DNA from: Anaerolineae bacterium
Lineage (GTDB): Bacteria; Chloroflexota; Anaerolineae; B4-G1; SLSP01
DNA: 64,000 bases
Assembly: GCA_026645815.1 (NCBI GenBank)
Contig: JAPKMR010000011.1
Span: forward strand, 35,486 to 99,485
Direction of reading: 5' to 3'
Shown: positions 9,509 to 19,162 of the stretch, one piece after another
Numbering within the stretch: position 1 is the stretch's first letter
How the letters are laid out: each line of letters opens with the position of its first letter
Position numbers and translations under genes: made by a program
The notes under the pieces: model-generated
The model's input: only the letters and a program-made list of their open reading frames with translations
Databases searched by the model: none
What the model was told of the DNA's origin: nothing

Positions 9509-10207
9509 ATGATGAAGGTATTGATTGTGGACGATGAAGCCCGCATCACGCGGGGTGTGCAGAAATACTTCGAGCAAGCTGGCTTCGAGACGGTGCCCGC
9601 CTTCGACGGCGTCACCGCCCTGACGCGCGCGCGCAGCGAGAAGCCCGACCTGGTCATTCTCGATATCATGTTGCCGGGTATGGATGGGCTGGAAGTCTGC
9701 CGCACGCTCCGCCAGGAATCCAATGTGCCCATTATCATGCTCACCGCCCGGGTTGAGGAAACCGACGAGCTGCTGGGGCTGGAGCTCGGCGCGGATGATT
9801 ACATCACCAAGCCCTTTAGCCCGCGGATGCTGGTGGCGCACGCCCGCGCCGTGTTACGGCGCAATCAGTTGGCGCAGCCCCAGGAAGCCATGGAGAGCTA
9901 CACATTTGGCAACGTTATCTTCAATGTTGGCACGCGCGAATGCCTGGTTCAGGGGCAATCCATCGCCCTCACGCCCACCGAGTTCGAGATTCTGCTCACA
10001 CTGGTCCGAGGACGCGGACGGGTACTGAGCCGAGCGCAGCTGTTGGAATCCACCAGCCTGGGCTATTATGACGGCTTCGAACGCACGATTGATGTCCACA
10101 TTCACAATCTCCGGCGCAAACTGGAAGTTGACCCTTCCAACCCACGCCATATCCGGACGGTTTTCGGCGCCGGTTATCGCTTCACCGAGAATCCGGAGGC
10201 TGAGTGA
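9509..10207 (+). CDS. OmpR/PhoB-type response regulator
   Basis: Receiver (VDDEARI, DLVILDIMLPGMDG, LGADDYITKPF) plus winged helix (LTPTEFEILLTLVRGRGRVLSR...VHIHNLRRKLE). Confidence 0.95.
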   Translation: MMKVLIVDDEARITRGVQKYFEQAGFETVPAFDGVTALTRARSEKPDLVILDIMLPGMDGLEVCRTLRQESNVPIIMLTARVEETDELLGLELGADDYITKPFSPRMLVAHARAVLRRNQLAQPQEAMESYTFGNVIFNVGTRECLVQGQSIALTPTEFEILLTLVRGRGRVLSRAQLLESTSLGYYDGFERTIDVHIHNLRRKLEVDPSNPRHIRTVFGAGYRFTENPEAE

Positions 10208-11664
10208 GTATGAAATCGAGCCTCTCAACCCGGCTTACACTCACCTTGCTGCTCGCCATTGTGGTGACGGCAACGTTGGTCATGGGGCTCTCTGCCCTCA
10301 TCATCCACAATCGCTTCACCGTGATGGTGACCTACAGTGGGCAACGCACAGCACAACGCCTGGCGCCGGTCTTTAGCCGTTACTACCGGCTCAACGGTAG
10401 TTGGGAGGGCGTGGAGCAGTTGGCGCTGCTCTACAGATATGAGGTAGAGAACGTGGCGGCGATGATGGAGCGACCGGCGCTACGGGATCGCACCATGAGC
10501 GAACGGGGCGCGATGGCGCCCGCTGATGAACGGCTGTTGCTACTCGACATCGAGGGCAAGGTACTTGCCGATAGCAACCCGGAATCAGGCAATCTCACCC
10601 TGGTCCCGCGCGCTATTGCCCAGGGTGGCGTGAAAATCACCATAGATGACGAACACGTGGGTACGCTGATCGTGGTGTCGGGATTGGGGCAGCTCAATGC
10701 CTATCAGACCGCATTCCTGCGCCAGGTGATGCTGTTTCTGATGGTTGCTGGTTTCATTGTGGCCCTCGTGGGCATGGCGCTCGGCAGATGGCAAGCACAA
10801 CGCATCCTCGCGCCCATCAAGGCGCTTTCGCGCGCGACACAGGAAATTGCGCAAGGCGACCTCGCCCATCGCATCCCCGTCAGCGGCGACGACGAGCTGG
10901 GCGAGTTAGCAGTGGCATTCAATACCATGGCGGAGGATTTGGAGCGCCAGCAAGAACTGCGGCGGCGCGCCATGAATGATATTGCCCACGAACTCCGCAC
11001 CCCACTGAGCGTGCTCCAGATCGAGATGGAGAGCCTGGAAGATGGAATTACTGAGCCAACCCCGGAAGCCATCTCGGGTCTGCAGGCAGAGCTCGTCCGG
11101 CTCAATCATCTAGTGGAGGACCTTCGGGTGCTTGCATTGACCGACGCGGGCGAACTACACCTGGAGTGGGCAACACTCGATCTTGGCGGGCTAATTTACA
11201 GCATGTTGGATCGTGTGCGTAGCAGCGCCCGCGAAAAAGGGGTGACGCTAAGTGCAAAAATGCCCGAAACACCAGTGTTCATCGAGGGCGATGCACGGCG
11301 GCTTTCGCAAGTGCTGCTCAACCTGCTCTCCAACGCAATTCAGCACACGCCCGCTGGGGGGAGCATCTCCGTGATACTCACGCAACCTGCGACTGAAACT
11401 GGACAAACTGTGGCGCAGGTCACCGTGCAAGATACTGGTGAGGGTATTCCTGCCGAACATCTCCCCCACATTTTCGAGCGTTTCTACCGCCCGGCAGTCG
11501 CTCGCAACCCCAGAGGGACGGGGTTGGGGCTTTCGATTGCCAAGAGCCTGATCGAGGCGCACGGTGGGCGTATCAGCGTGGTAAGCGCTGAGGGTATAGG
11601 AAGCACATTCACGTTCACGTTACCGGCGAAGCAGAGCCACGCAACGCAGTCAGGAGTCTCATAA
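10204..11664 (+). CDS. HAMP-domain sensor histidine kinase
   Basis: TM segments, HAMP, H-box NDIAHELRTPLSVLQ, N/G boxes QVLLNLLSNAIQHT, DTGEGIP, GTGLGLSI; overlaps the response regulator by 4 bp. Confidence 0.95.
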   Translation: MSMKSSLSTRLTLTLLLAIVVTATLVMGLSALIIHNRFTVMVTYSGQRTAQRLAPVFSRYYRLNGSWEGVEQLALLYRYEVENVAAMMERPALRDRTMSERGAMAPADERLLLLDIEGKVLADSNPESGNLTLVPRAIAQGGVKITIDDEHVGTLIVVSGLGQLNAYQTAFLRQVMLFLMVAGFIVALVGMALGRWQAQRILAPIKALSRATQEIAQGDLAHRIPVSGDDELGELAVAFNTMAEDLERQQELRRRAMNDIAHELRTPLSVLQIEMESLEDGITEPTPEAISGLQAELVRLNHLVEDLRVLALTDAGELHLEWATLDLGGLIYSMLDRVRSSAREKGVTLSAKMPETPVFIEGDARRLSQVLLNLLSNAIQHTPAGGSISVILTQPATETGQTVAQVTVQDTGEGIPAEHLPHIFERFYRPAVARNPRGTGLGLSIAKSLIEAHGGRISVVSAEGIGSTFTFTLPAKQSHATQSGVS

Positions 11665-11702
11665 TCGTTGTTGGTGCGGCGTCAAACCGCTCCAACAACG
11701 AT
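11664..11702. terminator. Hairpin between convergent genes
   Basis: ATCGTTGTTGG...CCAACAACGAT 11-bp stem starting at the kinase stop codon. Confidence 0.5.
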
Positions 11703-11716
11703 CTCGAGCAGGACAA

Positions 11717-12220
11717 TTAGCTCTCGCGCGCTAAAAAGGCACGATAGACAAAGCCGCTGGAAGAGGGGGGTAGGTCCGCCACTTCCAGTCCGGGAGCAGG
11801 GGAAAGCGCCGTCAGCGCAGTGCTGCGCGTCAACGGGAAGATTTCACGTTCACCCATGGACTGAATCTCTTCAACGGAGAAATAACGCACGTCATCAACC
11901 TCCGTGCCATCAGGGTGCAAGTCCCCATCCAAAGGGCGCATACGGAAGATGACAAAAACCGCGCCGCCTTCTGCCTCGTAACGGGAGCGCACGGCAATGA
12001 GCGCCAGCACCTCAGCATGCACGCCGGTCTCCTCCCATACTTCGCGCAACGCTGCTTCATCCAGCAGCTCATCGTGCTGCGCGAAACCACCAGGCAGTCC
12101 CCACATCCCTTTTGCTACACCATAAGTCTTGCGGACGAGTAAGACACGTCCCTCATGCACCACCGCTCCGGCGGCGCCCACATCCCAAATTTTGCCTTCT
12201 TGATCAGGTACGTAACGCAT
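11717..12220 (-). CDS. Nudix hydrolase
   Basis: Nudix box GFAQHDELLDEAALREVWEETGV matches GX5EX7REUXEEXGU. Confidence 0.92.
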   Translation of the reverse strand: MRYVPDQEGKIWDVGAAGAVVHEGRVLLVRKTYGVAKGMWGLPGGFAQHDELLDEAALREVWEETGVHAEVLALIAVRSRYEAEGGAVFVIFRMRPLDGDLHPDGTEVDDVRYFSVEEIQSMGEREIFPLTRSTALTALSPAPGLEVADLPPSSSGFVYRAFLARES

Positions 12221-12297
12221 AGGTTGAGCTTACCCCCATTTGTTAGACCACAAATGGGTTAGAATAAGTTGACGCCGGGACGCTATCATCTCGCTCG

Positions 12298-13134
12298 CTA
12301 CGCCCCGTAATGTACCTTAACAGGCGTTGCATAGTTCAAACTCTGATGCAGTCGCTCATGGTTGTAGAATTGGAAGTAGCGCTCCAGGCTGCGTTCCAGG
12401 TCTAGGACCGTAGCATAATCATGCAGATACACCTCCTCGTATTTGACCGTGCGCCATAAGCGTTCGATGAAGACGTTATCTAAGGCTCGACCACGTCCAT
12501 CCATGCTCACACGGATCTGGGCTTGCTCCAGTCGCCCCGTGAAGGCCTGCGCCGTGAATTGTACGCCTTGATCGGTGTTGAAAATCTCCGGTGTGCCATA
12601 GGTCAACGCTTGTTCTAGGGCGGCCAAACAAAACTGACCATCCAGGGTGTTGGAGAGTTCCCAGCTCAACACATAGCGGCTATACCAATCTATCACGGCC
12701 ACCAGGTACATAAAGCCGTGGCGCAGCGGGATATATGTGATATCGGTACTCCAAACCTGGTTAGGGCGCTCAATGGTCAGCCCGCGCAGCAAATACGGAT
12801 AGACCTTGTGTCCTGGCGCGGCGAGCGTGGTGCGGGGCTTAGGTAGTAAGGCTTGCAGCCCCATCAACTGCATCAGTCGCGCAATCCGTTTCGGATTAAC
12901 GGGAAAGCCTTGCTGGCGCAGATACGCCGTCATCCGCGGATAACCGTAGAACGGCGTCTTTAAATACTGCACATCAATTAACCGCATCAGGGCTAGATTC
13001 TCCGCGCTTTCCTGGGCTGGCGTGTAATAGTAGGTTGCCCGGTTCAGTCCCAGTAATTGGCATTGGCGACGAATGCTTAAGTCGGTATGTGCTGACTCGA
13101 TCATCTGGCGCTTGGCCTCAATGGCTAGTGGCAA
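12298..13134 (-). CDS. IS3-family transposase OrfB (rve integrase core)
   Basis: DTDLSIRRQCQLLGLNRATYYY, PNQVWSTDITYIPLRHGFMYLVAVIDWYSRYVLSWELS, NTDQGVQFTA, GRALDNVFIERLWRTVKYEEVY. Confidence 0.93.
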   Translation of the reverse strand: MPLAIEAKRQMIESAHTDLSIRRQCQLLGLNRATYYYTPAQESAENLALMRLIDVQYLKTPFYGYPRMTAYLRQQGFPVNPKRIARLMQLMGLQALLPKPRTTLAAPGHKVYPYLLRGLTIERPNQVWSTDITYIPLRHGFMYLVAVIDWYSRYVLSWELSNTLDGQFCLAALEQALTYGTPEIFNTDQGVQFTAQAFTGRLEQAQIRVSMDGRGRALDNVFIERLWRTVKYEEVYLHDYATVLDLERSLERYFQFYNHERLHQSLNYATPVKVHYGA

Positions 13135-13405
13135 CTTTTTTTTTCAGCCACTCCAATTCCATCTTGAGGCGGCCAATTTGCTCGTACAGATCGGTTTCCA
13201 GCGCGGCTTGCTCGCGCTGCTGTTGACCCTTATCTGAGCCGAAAACCTCGCCGCCACTTTTCAGGAGGTGTGACTTCCACTCACTGATTTGATGCGGATG
13301 CAATTGGTATTCTTGTGCGAGCGCGCTCAAGGTTTTGGTGCCTTTGGCCGCTTCCAGAGCGACTTTGAATTTATACTCAGCAGTAAATGTGCGACGCTTG
13401 GCCAT
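13118..13405 (-). CDS. IS3-family transposase OrfA (HTH)
   Basis: MAKRRTFTAEYKFKVALEAAKGTKTLSALAQEYQLHPHQISEWKSHLL; tabulated ORF extends to 13465. Confidence 0.9.
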   Translation of the reverse strand: MAKRRTFTAEYKFKVALEAAKGTKTLSALAQEYQLHPHQISEWKSHLLKSGGEVFGSDKGQQQREQAALETDLYEQIGRLKMELEWLKKKVATSH

Positions 13406-13635
13406 TGTTTTCCTCCACATGCTTGGTAAGAATTGTACACCAGTTCCATTTAGCATGTGGTCCAATTTTTGGGGGTAACTTCAGGGTGGCTGCGAAGCCG
13501 TTTTTGGCTATCTGGTTGCCTGGCTTCGACCTGGAATTCCAACCTGCGGAGGAGATTGTGGCTTTTGTGTGCTTTGTGTAGCTTTACCTGTAGGAATTAG
13601 AGTGCGTAACCTGTTTGGTGTGGGGAGATGAGATA

Positions 13636-16600
13636 ATGAAAGTACAGGGCGGAATCGGACGAGTAACTTTGGGAGTGGTCCTGGCGGCGTTGCTGGTGGT
13701 TGGGAGTGTTCCTGTGGGCGCTTTTAGCGCGCTGCCAACTATGACGGCGGAATCTGCATCGCCGGTGAAGGCGCCGCTCACATTTGGCGCATCCCTGCCC
13801 GCGCTGAGCGCGCCTAAATCCGCAGAAGAGCCACCTGCTGATGAGGTATCATCCTCTGCAGCGCGCGTTCTGGCGCAGGATGATCTAGGCATCGAACTTG
13901 AATTTGTGGCGCCAGAGCTCGAATGGGTGCAGGCGCAAGATACCGAAGGCCCGTGCGAACTGCCCATCATCAAAGGCTTTGGTGAGTTGGGGCAGGCAGG
14001 CGCGCCGGCGCTGCCGGCAAAAGTGGCTCTTGTGGGTACGCCTGGCGAGGCTGATCTGGAACTACAGGTTCTCGACGTAAAGCAAGAACTCTTGCCCGAA
14101 ACGCATCGCATCTGCCCTGCCGCAACGCCGCAACTCGAGTTTGTCCTGGGGGGCATTCCCGAATATCTCGGGGAACAGCGGGTGCCGGATGCCGATGTCT
14201 ATGCGCTGTCGGGTTTTGCGCCTGAGGCTGCGGTTGAGCTGCTCGGGACCAGTATCATTCGTGGGCAGCGGGTGGCGGAAATTCGCTATATGCCGCTTCA
14301 ATATGATCCTTCGATGGGGCAGGTGCGCTATGCGCAGCGCGTCCGTGTGCGCCTGCAATTTGGCGGGTCACGGTATCTGGCTCAGGTTGCCGCTACTCCG
14401 GAGACACCGGAATCTACTTCCGTGCCTCGTGACGACGCTTTTGATGCCGTGCTGCAGGAGCTCCTGGTGAATTACGAAGCAGCACGGGCATGGCGCGCTG
14501 AGCGAGCGGTAGCGGTTCAGCCTGCCGCAGAAGCCCGCGGGGTCACTAATCCGCAATTTAAGGTGACCATCCGTGATGCCGGAATCTACCGCATTAACTA
14601 TGCTGACCTGACGGCGTTGGATCCCGATTATCCCTGGGAGACCGTTGACCCGCGCAAAATCCACCTGCGTAACCGGGGCGTCGAGGTTGCGCTTCGAGTC
14701 GAGGGTGAGGGGGATGGCTCTTTTGATCCCGGAGACTGGATTATCTTTTACGGCGAGAAACTGAATTCGAAGTATGCCCTGGACAATGTCTACTTCCTCA
14801 CCTGGGATGATTTCAATGGGTTGCGCATGAACCTCGAGGATGGTACGCCGGGCAGCGGCAGCACACCGGAGTATTTTGAGATAACCAACCATCTGGAAAT
14901 GGATAGCTTTTATCAGAGCGCCCGGCCTAGTGGGGATAACGACCATTGGTATTGGGATATCGTTCTATGGTCTGGATTTATCACTCGAACCTATACTGCG
15001 CAGTTGGAGAATGTGGTTACTGCACCGGTGAGCTCCACGTTGCGTGGTGTGCTACAAGGATACTCTGCGAATCCGGCGCACCAGGTGCGAGTGCTCCTCA
15101 ACAGCCATGAAGTTTATTCGGCTACCTGGGCTTCAGGCACGGAGCACGTCTTTAGCGTGGATGTTCCCTCCGCATATGTGCTGGAGGGAACCAATACGAT
15201 CGTTCTGAACCGCTGGAGAACTCCGGCACCCAATACAGATTTATATTTTCTGAACTGGTTGGAGCTCGACTATACCCGGAACTATACGACTACGGTTGAT
15301 AGCCTGTTCTTCGATGGGGATGACGCTGGAATCTGGAAGTATCGTGTTGGTGGTTTCACCAGTGATCTGTTGGAAGTCTACGATATTACCAACCCGGTTA
15401 TGCCAGTGCGCATCACTGGCGCGCAAACCACGCTGGGTGATGGCGGTTATGCATTGACTTTTGAGCGCGCGATTGCTTCCGAGAGTCATTATTTGGCGTT
15501 GGCAATTTCGGAGGTCCTAACGCCCAAGCGCGTGGAAAAAGACCAGCCCTCAACCTGGCGCAGGTCGGACAATGCTGCCGACTATATCATCATCGCCCCC
15601 TCCGATTTTGTGACTTCTACGCAGCCTCTGGTGGATTACCATATCTCGAAGGGCTTGCGCGTTGAGGTGGTGGATGTTCAGGATATCTACGATGAATTCG
15701 GTGGTGGTTGGCTCGATCCGGTCGCTATTCGTGACTTTGTTGCTTATGCTTATGCCTATTGGGAAGCGCCCGCGCCTGCTTATGTGCTGCTGGTGGGGGA
15801 TGGTAGCTACGATTACAAGGACAACCTTGGGAGTGGTGAGCGCAATTATGTGCCGCCCTATTTGGCGGATGTGGACCCGTGGATGGGTGAAACTGTAGCG
15901 GATAATCGTTACGTGGCTGTGGATGGTTTAGACATCCAGCCTGACTTGCACCTGGGACGATTGCCCGCCAAAACTCCAGCAGAAGTCACGACGATGGTAA
16001 GTAAAACTCTGGCTTATGCTGCGGATACTTCGGCGGGCGCCTGGAAGGGTGAGATGCTCTTTGTTGCAGACAACCCTGATACCGGTGGAAATTTCCGCGA
16101 TTTCTCAGACGCCGTAGCGAATTACTATGTACCCGCGCCCTATATCAATCAGAAAATCTACTATGGGATAGCTCCCTATACGAACGGTAGCATTGCGCGT
16201 GCTGCAGTCATCAATGCTATCGAGTCTGGCAAGCTGGTGGTCAATTATGTTGGACACTCTTCGTATCAATATTGGGCCAGTGAGCAGCTCATAAATCTGG
16301 ATGCGATTGCCAGTTTGACCAATACACAGACTTTGCCCTTCATAATGCCTATGACGTGTTTTGAGGGTTATTACGTCCGTCCTACTGGCACCAAAGACGC
16401 TAGTTCCGTTGGCGAGACGATTGTCCGCAAATCCGGCGGCGGCGCGATTGCCAGCTGGTCGCCCACGGGATTAGGCGTGGCCAATGGGCACGATATCATT
16501 AACAAAGCCTTCTTTCAAGCGGTGTTCTATGAGGATCTCATCACTTTTGGACCTGCAACCACGCTCAGTAAGTTGGCGCTCATCGGTATGGGACATGATG

Positions 16601-18942
16601 AGCTTATTGATACCTACATCCTCTTTGGCGATCCCGCTCTGAAGCTTAACACCTTGCCTGCGGATGTAGCAATTACCAAGATGGTGACACCCACCACGCC
16701 TTTGTATCCCGGTGATTGGCTAACCTATACGCTCGCGTTTACTAACACTGGTCCCGCGCGTGCGAACAATGTTGTGATCGAGGATGTGTTTCCTTCGATG
16801 TTATTGACTCCTACGGTAAGCTATTCCGGCGCGGCGATTTTTGGTCACCCGAACACTCGATTCGTGTGGGATGTGGCTGACCTGACGCCCGGCGCAAGTG
16901 GTAGGATTACGGTCACAGCACGGGTTCCCCTGGATTACGCGGGAACTTTCACCAATACTGCAATCATTACCACGACTGCACGCGAATTGGCATCCTCCAC
17001 TGGGAACAACAGCACAGCTCCTATTGTTGTTGAAGTGGTCGCTGCGGATGTGGAAATCTTGAAGATAGGGCCGTCCCGTGCGCTGCCTGGAGAAACTATC
17101 CAATATGTGTTGATCTACGGCAATACGGGCACTACCATCGCTACCGGTGTGGTGATCACCGATCTGCTGCACTCGCACTTGCTCACCCCTGCGGTAACCT
17201 TCGCTGGACCCACAATCATGCCACGTTCGGGTCAGAACTTTGTTTGGGATGTGGAGCCGCTGCCACCCGGTGCGCAGGGACGCATTACGATTACTGCAAA
17301 TGTGGACCTCGATTACCGGGGAACATTGGAGAATCAGGCGGAGATCTCCACGACTGCGCCGGAGGTGGAGAAATTTGATAATATCTCCGCGTTGATTTCA
17401 ACCGCGGTCCTGATCCCGGATTTGGTTCTTGCGAAAACTGGACTGGCGGCGGTATTGCCGGGTATGGATATTACATATGTGGTGAGCTACACCAACCGGG
17501 GAAATGCTACTGCTACCGGTGTGGTCATCACGGATGTGTTGCCGGCGGCGGTGGAGTCTGTGACGGTGCTCTCAGCGGGTACGGTGATCACGCCGCGCGT
17601 GGGCAGCGCCTATGTCTGGGATGTGGCGGATATCGCTCCCGACTCAGGTGGGGTGATCACGATTACGGGCACAGTTTCACCGACATTCCGCGGTGATTTG
17701 GTGAACACGGCTTCCATTGTCACGGGGCTCCCTGACAATAACCCCACAAACAATGTGGACACTCTAACGACCTTCGTCTCTATTGCTGATCTCATCGTAA
17801 TCAAAACCGGCCCCGCTGCAGCCCTGGCGGGAGAGCGCATCACCTATACCCTGGCGGTGGCCAATGCCGATAACGCTCCGGCGAGCGGTGTGGTGCTCAC
17901 CGATACGTTGCCCGCGAACTTGCTGGATGTGACAGTGACTGCGTCTGTGCCAGGGGTCATGGCGCGGCCTGGGTCTACCTATGTCTGGGATATCCCTGAT
18001 CTGGCGCCTGGCGCGAGTGTCACGCTCACTGTGGCGGGACGCGTAGCACTAACGTATCGCGGAATGTTGGGCAACCAGGCGGTGGTAGCAACCGCTTCCC
18101 CTGAAGCTTCGACCGTCAATAACACCTCCACGCTTGTTGAGACCTTTATCTCTATGTCAGATGTGACGCTTGAGAAGACCGGCCCTGCCACAGTGGAGGT
18201 TGGCGGCATCGTGACCTATACGCTTGCGTATCGTAATGAGGATAACGGCGTTGCAACAGGCGTGGTGCTCACTGACGTGCTGCCGTCGGCCCTGGTTAGC
18301 GCCACGGTGGTATACTCTGGCCCGATGCTCACGCCGCGCACGGGAGCGCCTTTCGCCTGGACCGTGGTGGACCTGGCGCCCGGCGCAGGTGGTGTGGTTA
18401 CTATCACGGCTTTTGTGCGATCGGATGCTACTGGCGCCATCGTCAATACAGCATCCATTGCAGCTGTTGGGGAACTCAATACCGGGAATAACAACAGCAC
18501 TCCTGTGACTACCCAGATTCTCCTGGCTGATGTGGCGCTTCACAAGGGCGCTCCCGCCACGGTCGAGTCTGGTGCGCCAGTGACTTACCGGTTGACCTTC
18601 ACTAACACTGGTACCACGACTGCCTATGGGGTGGTTATCACGGATCTGCTGCCCGTGCAACTGACGGGGGTAAGTTTTACCTCTTTTGGTGCAGGAGTTA
18701 GTCAACGTGCGGGGACGCCATTTGTGTGGGATGTGGTGGATCTTGCGCCTGGCGCCAGTGGCATCATCACCATCACGGCGACGGTAGATGGCGTCTTTAC
18801 TGGTATGCTTATCAATGTCGCCGCCATAGCTACTTCCAGCCTGGATAGCAATCCTTCAAATAACAGTGCTCAGGTTAGCACGCAGGTCACTCAACCTGAC
18901 TACAAAGTCTACTTGCCCCTGGTTATGCGCCAGTATCCCTGA
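13636..18942 (+). CDS. C25 (gingipain-like) cysteine peptidase with six DUF11-type repeats and C-terminal VYLPLVMR motif
   Basis: Signal peptide MKVQGGIGRVTLGVVLAALLVVGSVPVGAFS; LLVGDGSYDYKDN, LGRLPAKTPAEV, VVNYVGHSSYQYW, PFIMPMTCFEGYY; C-terminus DYKVYLPLVMRQYP. Tabulated start 13615. Confidence 0.85.
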   Translation: MKVQGGIGRVTLGVVLAALLVVGSVPVGAFSALPTMTAESASPVKAPLTFGASLPALSAPKSAEEPPADEVSSSAARVLAQDDLGIELEFVAPELEWVQAQDTEGPCELPIIKGFGELGQAGAPALPAKVALVGTPGEADLELQVLDVKQELLPETHRICPAATPQLEFVLGGIPEYLGEQRVPDADVYALSGFAPEAAVELLGTSIIRGQRVAEIRYMPLQYDPSMGQVRYAQRVRVRLQFGGSRYLAQVAATPETPESTSVPRDDAFDAVLQELLVNYEAARAWRAERAVAVQPAAEARGVTNPQFKVTIRDAGIYRINYADLTALDPDYPWETVDPRKIHLRNRGVEVALRVEGEGDGSFDPGDWIIFYGEKLNSKYALDNVYFLTWDDFNGLRMNLEDGTPGSGSTPEYFEITNHLEMDSFYQSARPSGDNDHWYWDIVLWSGFITRTYTAQLENVVTAPVSSTLRGVLQGYSANPAHQVRVLLNSHEVYSATWASGTEHVFSVDVPSAYVLEGTNTIVLNRWRTPAPNTDLYFLNWLELDYTRNYTTTVDSLFFDGDDAGIWKYRVGGFTSDLLEVYDITNPVMPVRITGAQTTLGDGGYALTFERAIASESHYLALAISEVLTPKRVEKDQPSTWRRSDNAADYIIIAPSDFVTSTQPLVDYHISKGLRVEVVDVQDIYDEFGGGWLDPVAIRDFVAYAYAYWEAPAPAYVLLVGDGSYDYKDNLGSGERNYVPPYLADVDPWMGETVADNRYVAVDGLDIQPDLHLGRLPAKTPAEVTTMVSKTLAYAADTSAGAWKGEMLFVADNPDTGGNFRDFSDAVANYYVPAPYINQKIYYGIAPYTNGSIARAAVINAIESGKLVVNYVGHSSYQYWASEQLINLDAIASLTNTQTLPFIMPMTCFEGYYVRPTGTKDASSVGETIVRKSGGGAIASWSPTGLGVANGHDIINKAFFQAVFYEDLITFGPATTLSKLALIGMGHDELIDTYILFGDPALKLNTLPADVAITKMVTPTTPLYPGDWLTYTLAFTNTGPARANNVVIEDVFPSMLLTPTVSYSGAAIFGHPNTRFVWDVADLTPGASGRITVTARVPLDYAGTFTNTAIITTTARELASSTGNNSTAPIVVEVVAADVEILKIGPSRALPGETIQYVLIYGNTGTTIATGVVITDLLHSHLLTPAVTFAGPTIMPRSGQNFVWDVEPLPPGAQGRITITANVDLDYRGTLENQAEISTTAPEVEKFDNISALISTAVLIPDLVLAKTGLAAVLPGMDITYVVSYTNRGNATATGVVITDVLPAAVESVTVLSAGTVITPRVGSAYVWDVADIAPDSGGVITITGTVSPTFRGDLVNTASIVTGLPDNNPTNNVDTLTTFVSIADLIVIKTGPAAALAGERITYTLAVANADNAPASGVVLTDTLPANLLDVTVTASVPGVMARPGSTYVWDIPDLAPGASVTLTVAGRVALTYRGMLGNQAVVATASPEASTVNNTSTLVETFISMSDVTLEKTGPATVEVGGIVTYTLAYRNEDNGVATGVVLTDVLPSALVSATVVYSGPMLTPRTGAPFAWTVVDLAPGAGGVVTITAFVRSDATGAIVNTASIAAVGELNTGNNNSTPVTTQILLADVALHKGAPATVESGAPVTYRLTFTNTGTTTAYGVVITDLLPVQLTGVSFTSFGAGVSQRAGTPFVWDVVDLAPGASGIITITATVDGVFTGMLINVAAIATSSLDSNPSNNSAQVSTQVTQPDYKVYLPLVMRQYP
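16660..18893 (+). repeat. Six tandem DUF11-type domains (about 123-128 aa each) in the C25 peptidase
   Basis: Unit starts at about 16660, 17044, 17416, 17785, 18157 and 18526, each (A/S/P)D(V/L)xxxKxxP...GVVxTDxLPxx...VWDVxDLxPGAxGxITITxxV. Confidence 0.85.
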
Positions 18943-18977
18943 TAGGATAGGCTAGCGTACCTCAGTTCTAGAGTGGG

Positions 18978-19010
18978 GATTTGGCGCGAGATTTGTTCTC
19001 GCGCCAAATC
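18978..19010. terminator. Hairpin 3' of the C25 peptidase gene
   Basis: GATTTGGCGCGAG-ATTTGTT-CTCGCGCCAAATC 13-bp perfect stem; no U-tract. Confidence 0.5.
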
Positions 19011-19162
19011 TCTTGAAATAACCCTGCTTTGTGATTTGTGCCTTGTACGGTCAGGCCTCTATCCCGTTGGGGCGAACCGCACCCCGCGGCGGACGACCTG
19101 CTCTGCGGCATCAGAACCCCCGCGAATCTTGCGACTCGCGGGGATGGAGCGCGCAGCCTGCT

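Larger units (their letters stand above)
12230..13478. mobile_element. IS3-family insertion sequence (~1.25 kb)
   Basis: Terminal TTACCCCCA (12230..12238) / TGGGGGTAA (13470..13478) inverted repeats enclosing orfA+orfB transposase; no clear target-site duplication seen. Confidence 0.8.

Noticed and set aside
11590-11605. GGGTATAGGAAG matching the MITE TIR start
   Set aside because: Inside the histidine kinase coding sequence, match limited to about 10 bp, no paired TIR.
12221-13487. Target-site duplication for the IS3 element
   Set aside because: Flanks (..GGTTGAGC | CTTCAGGG..) show no convincing 3-4 bp direct repeat, so none is claimed.
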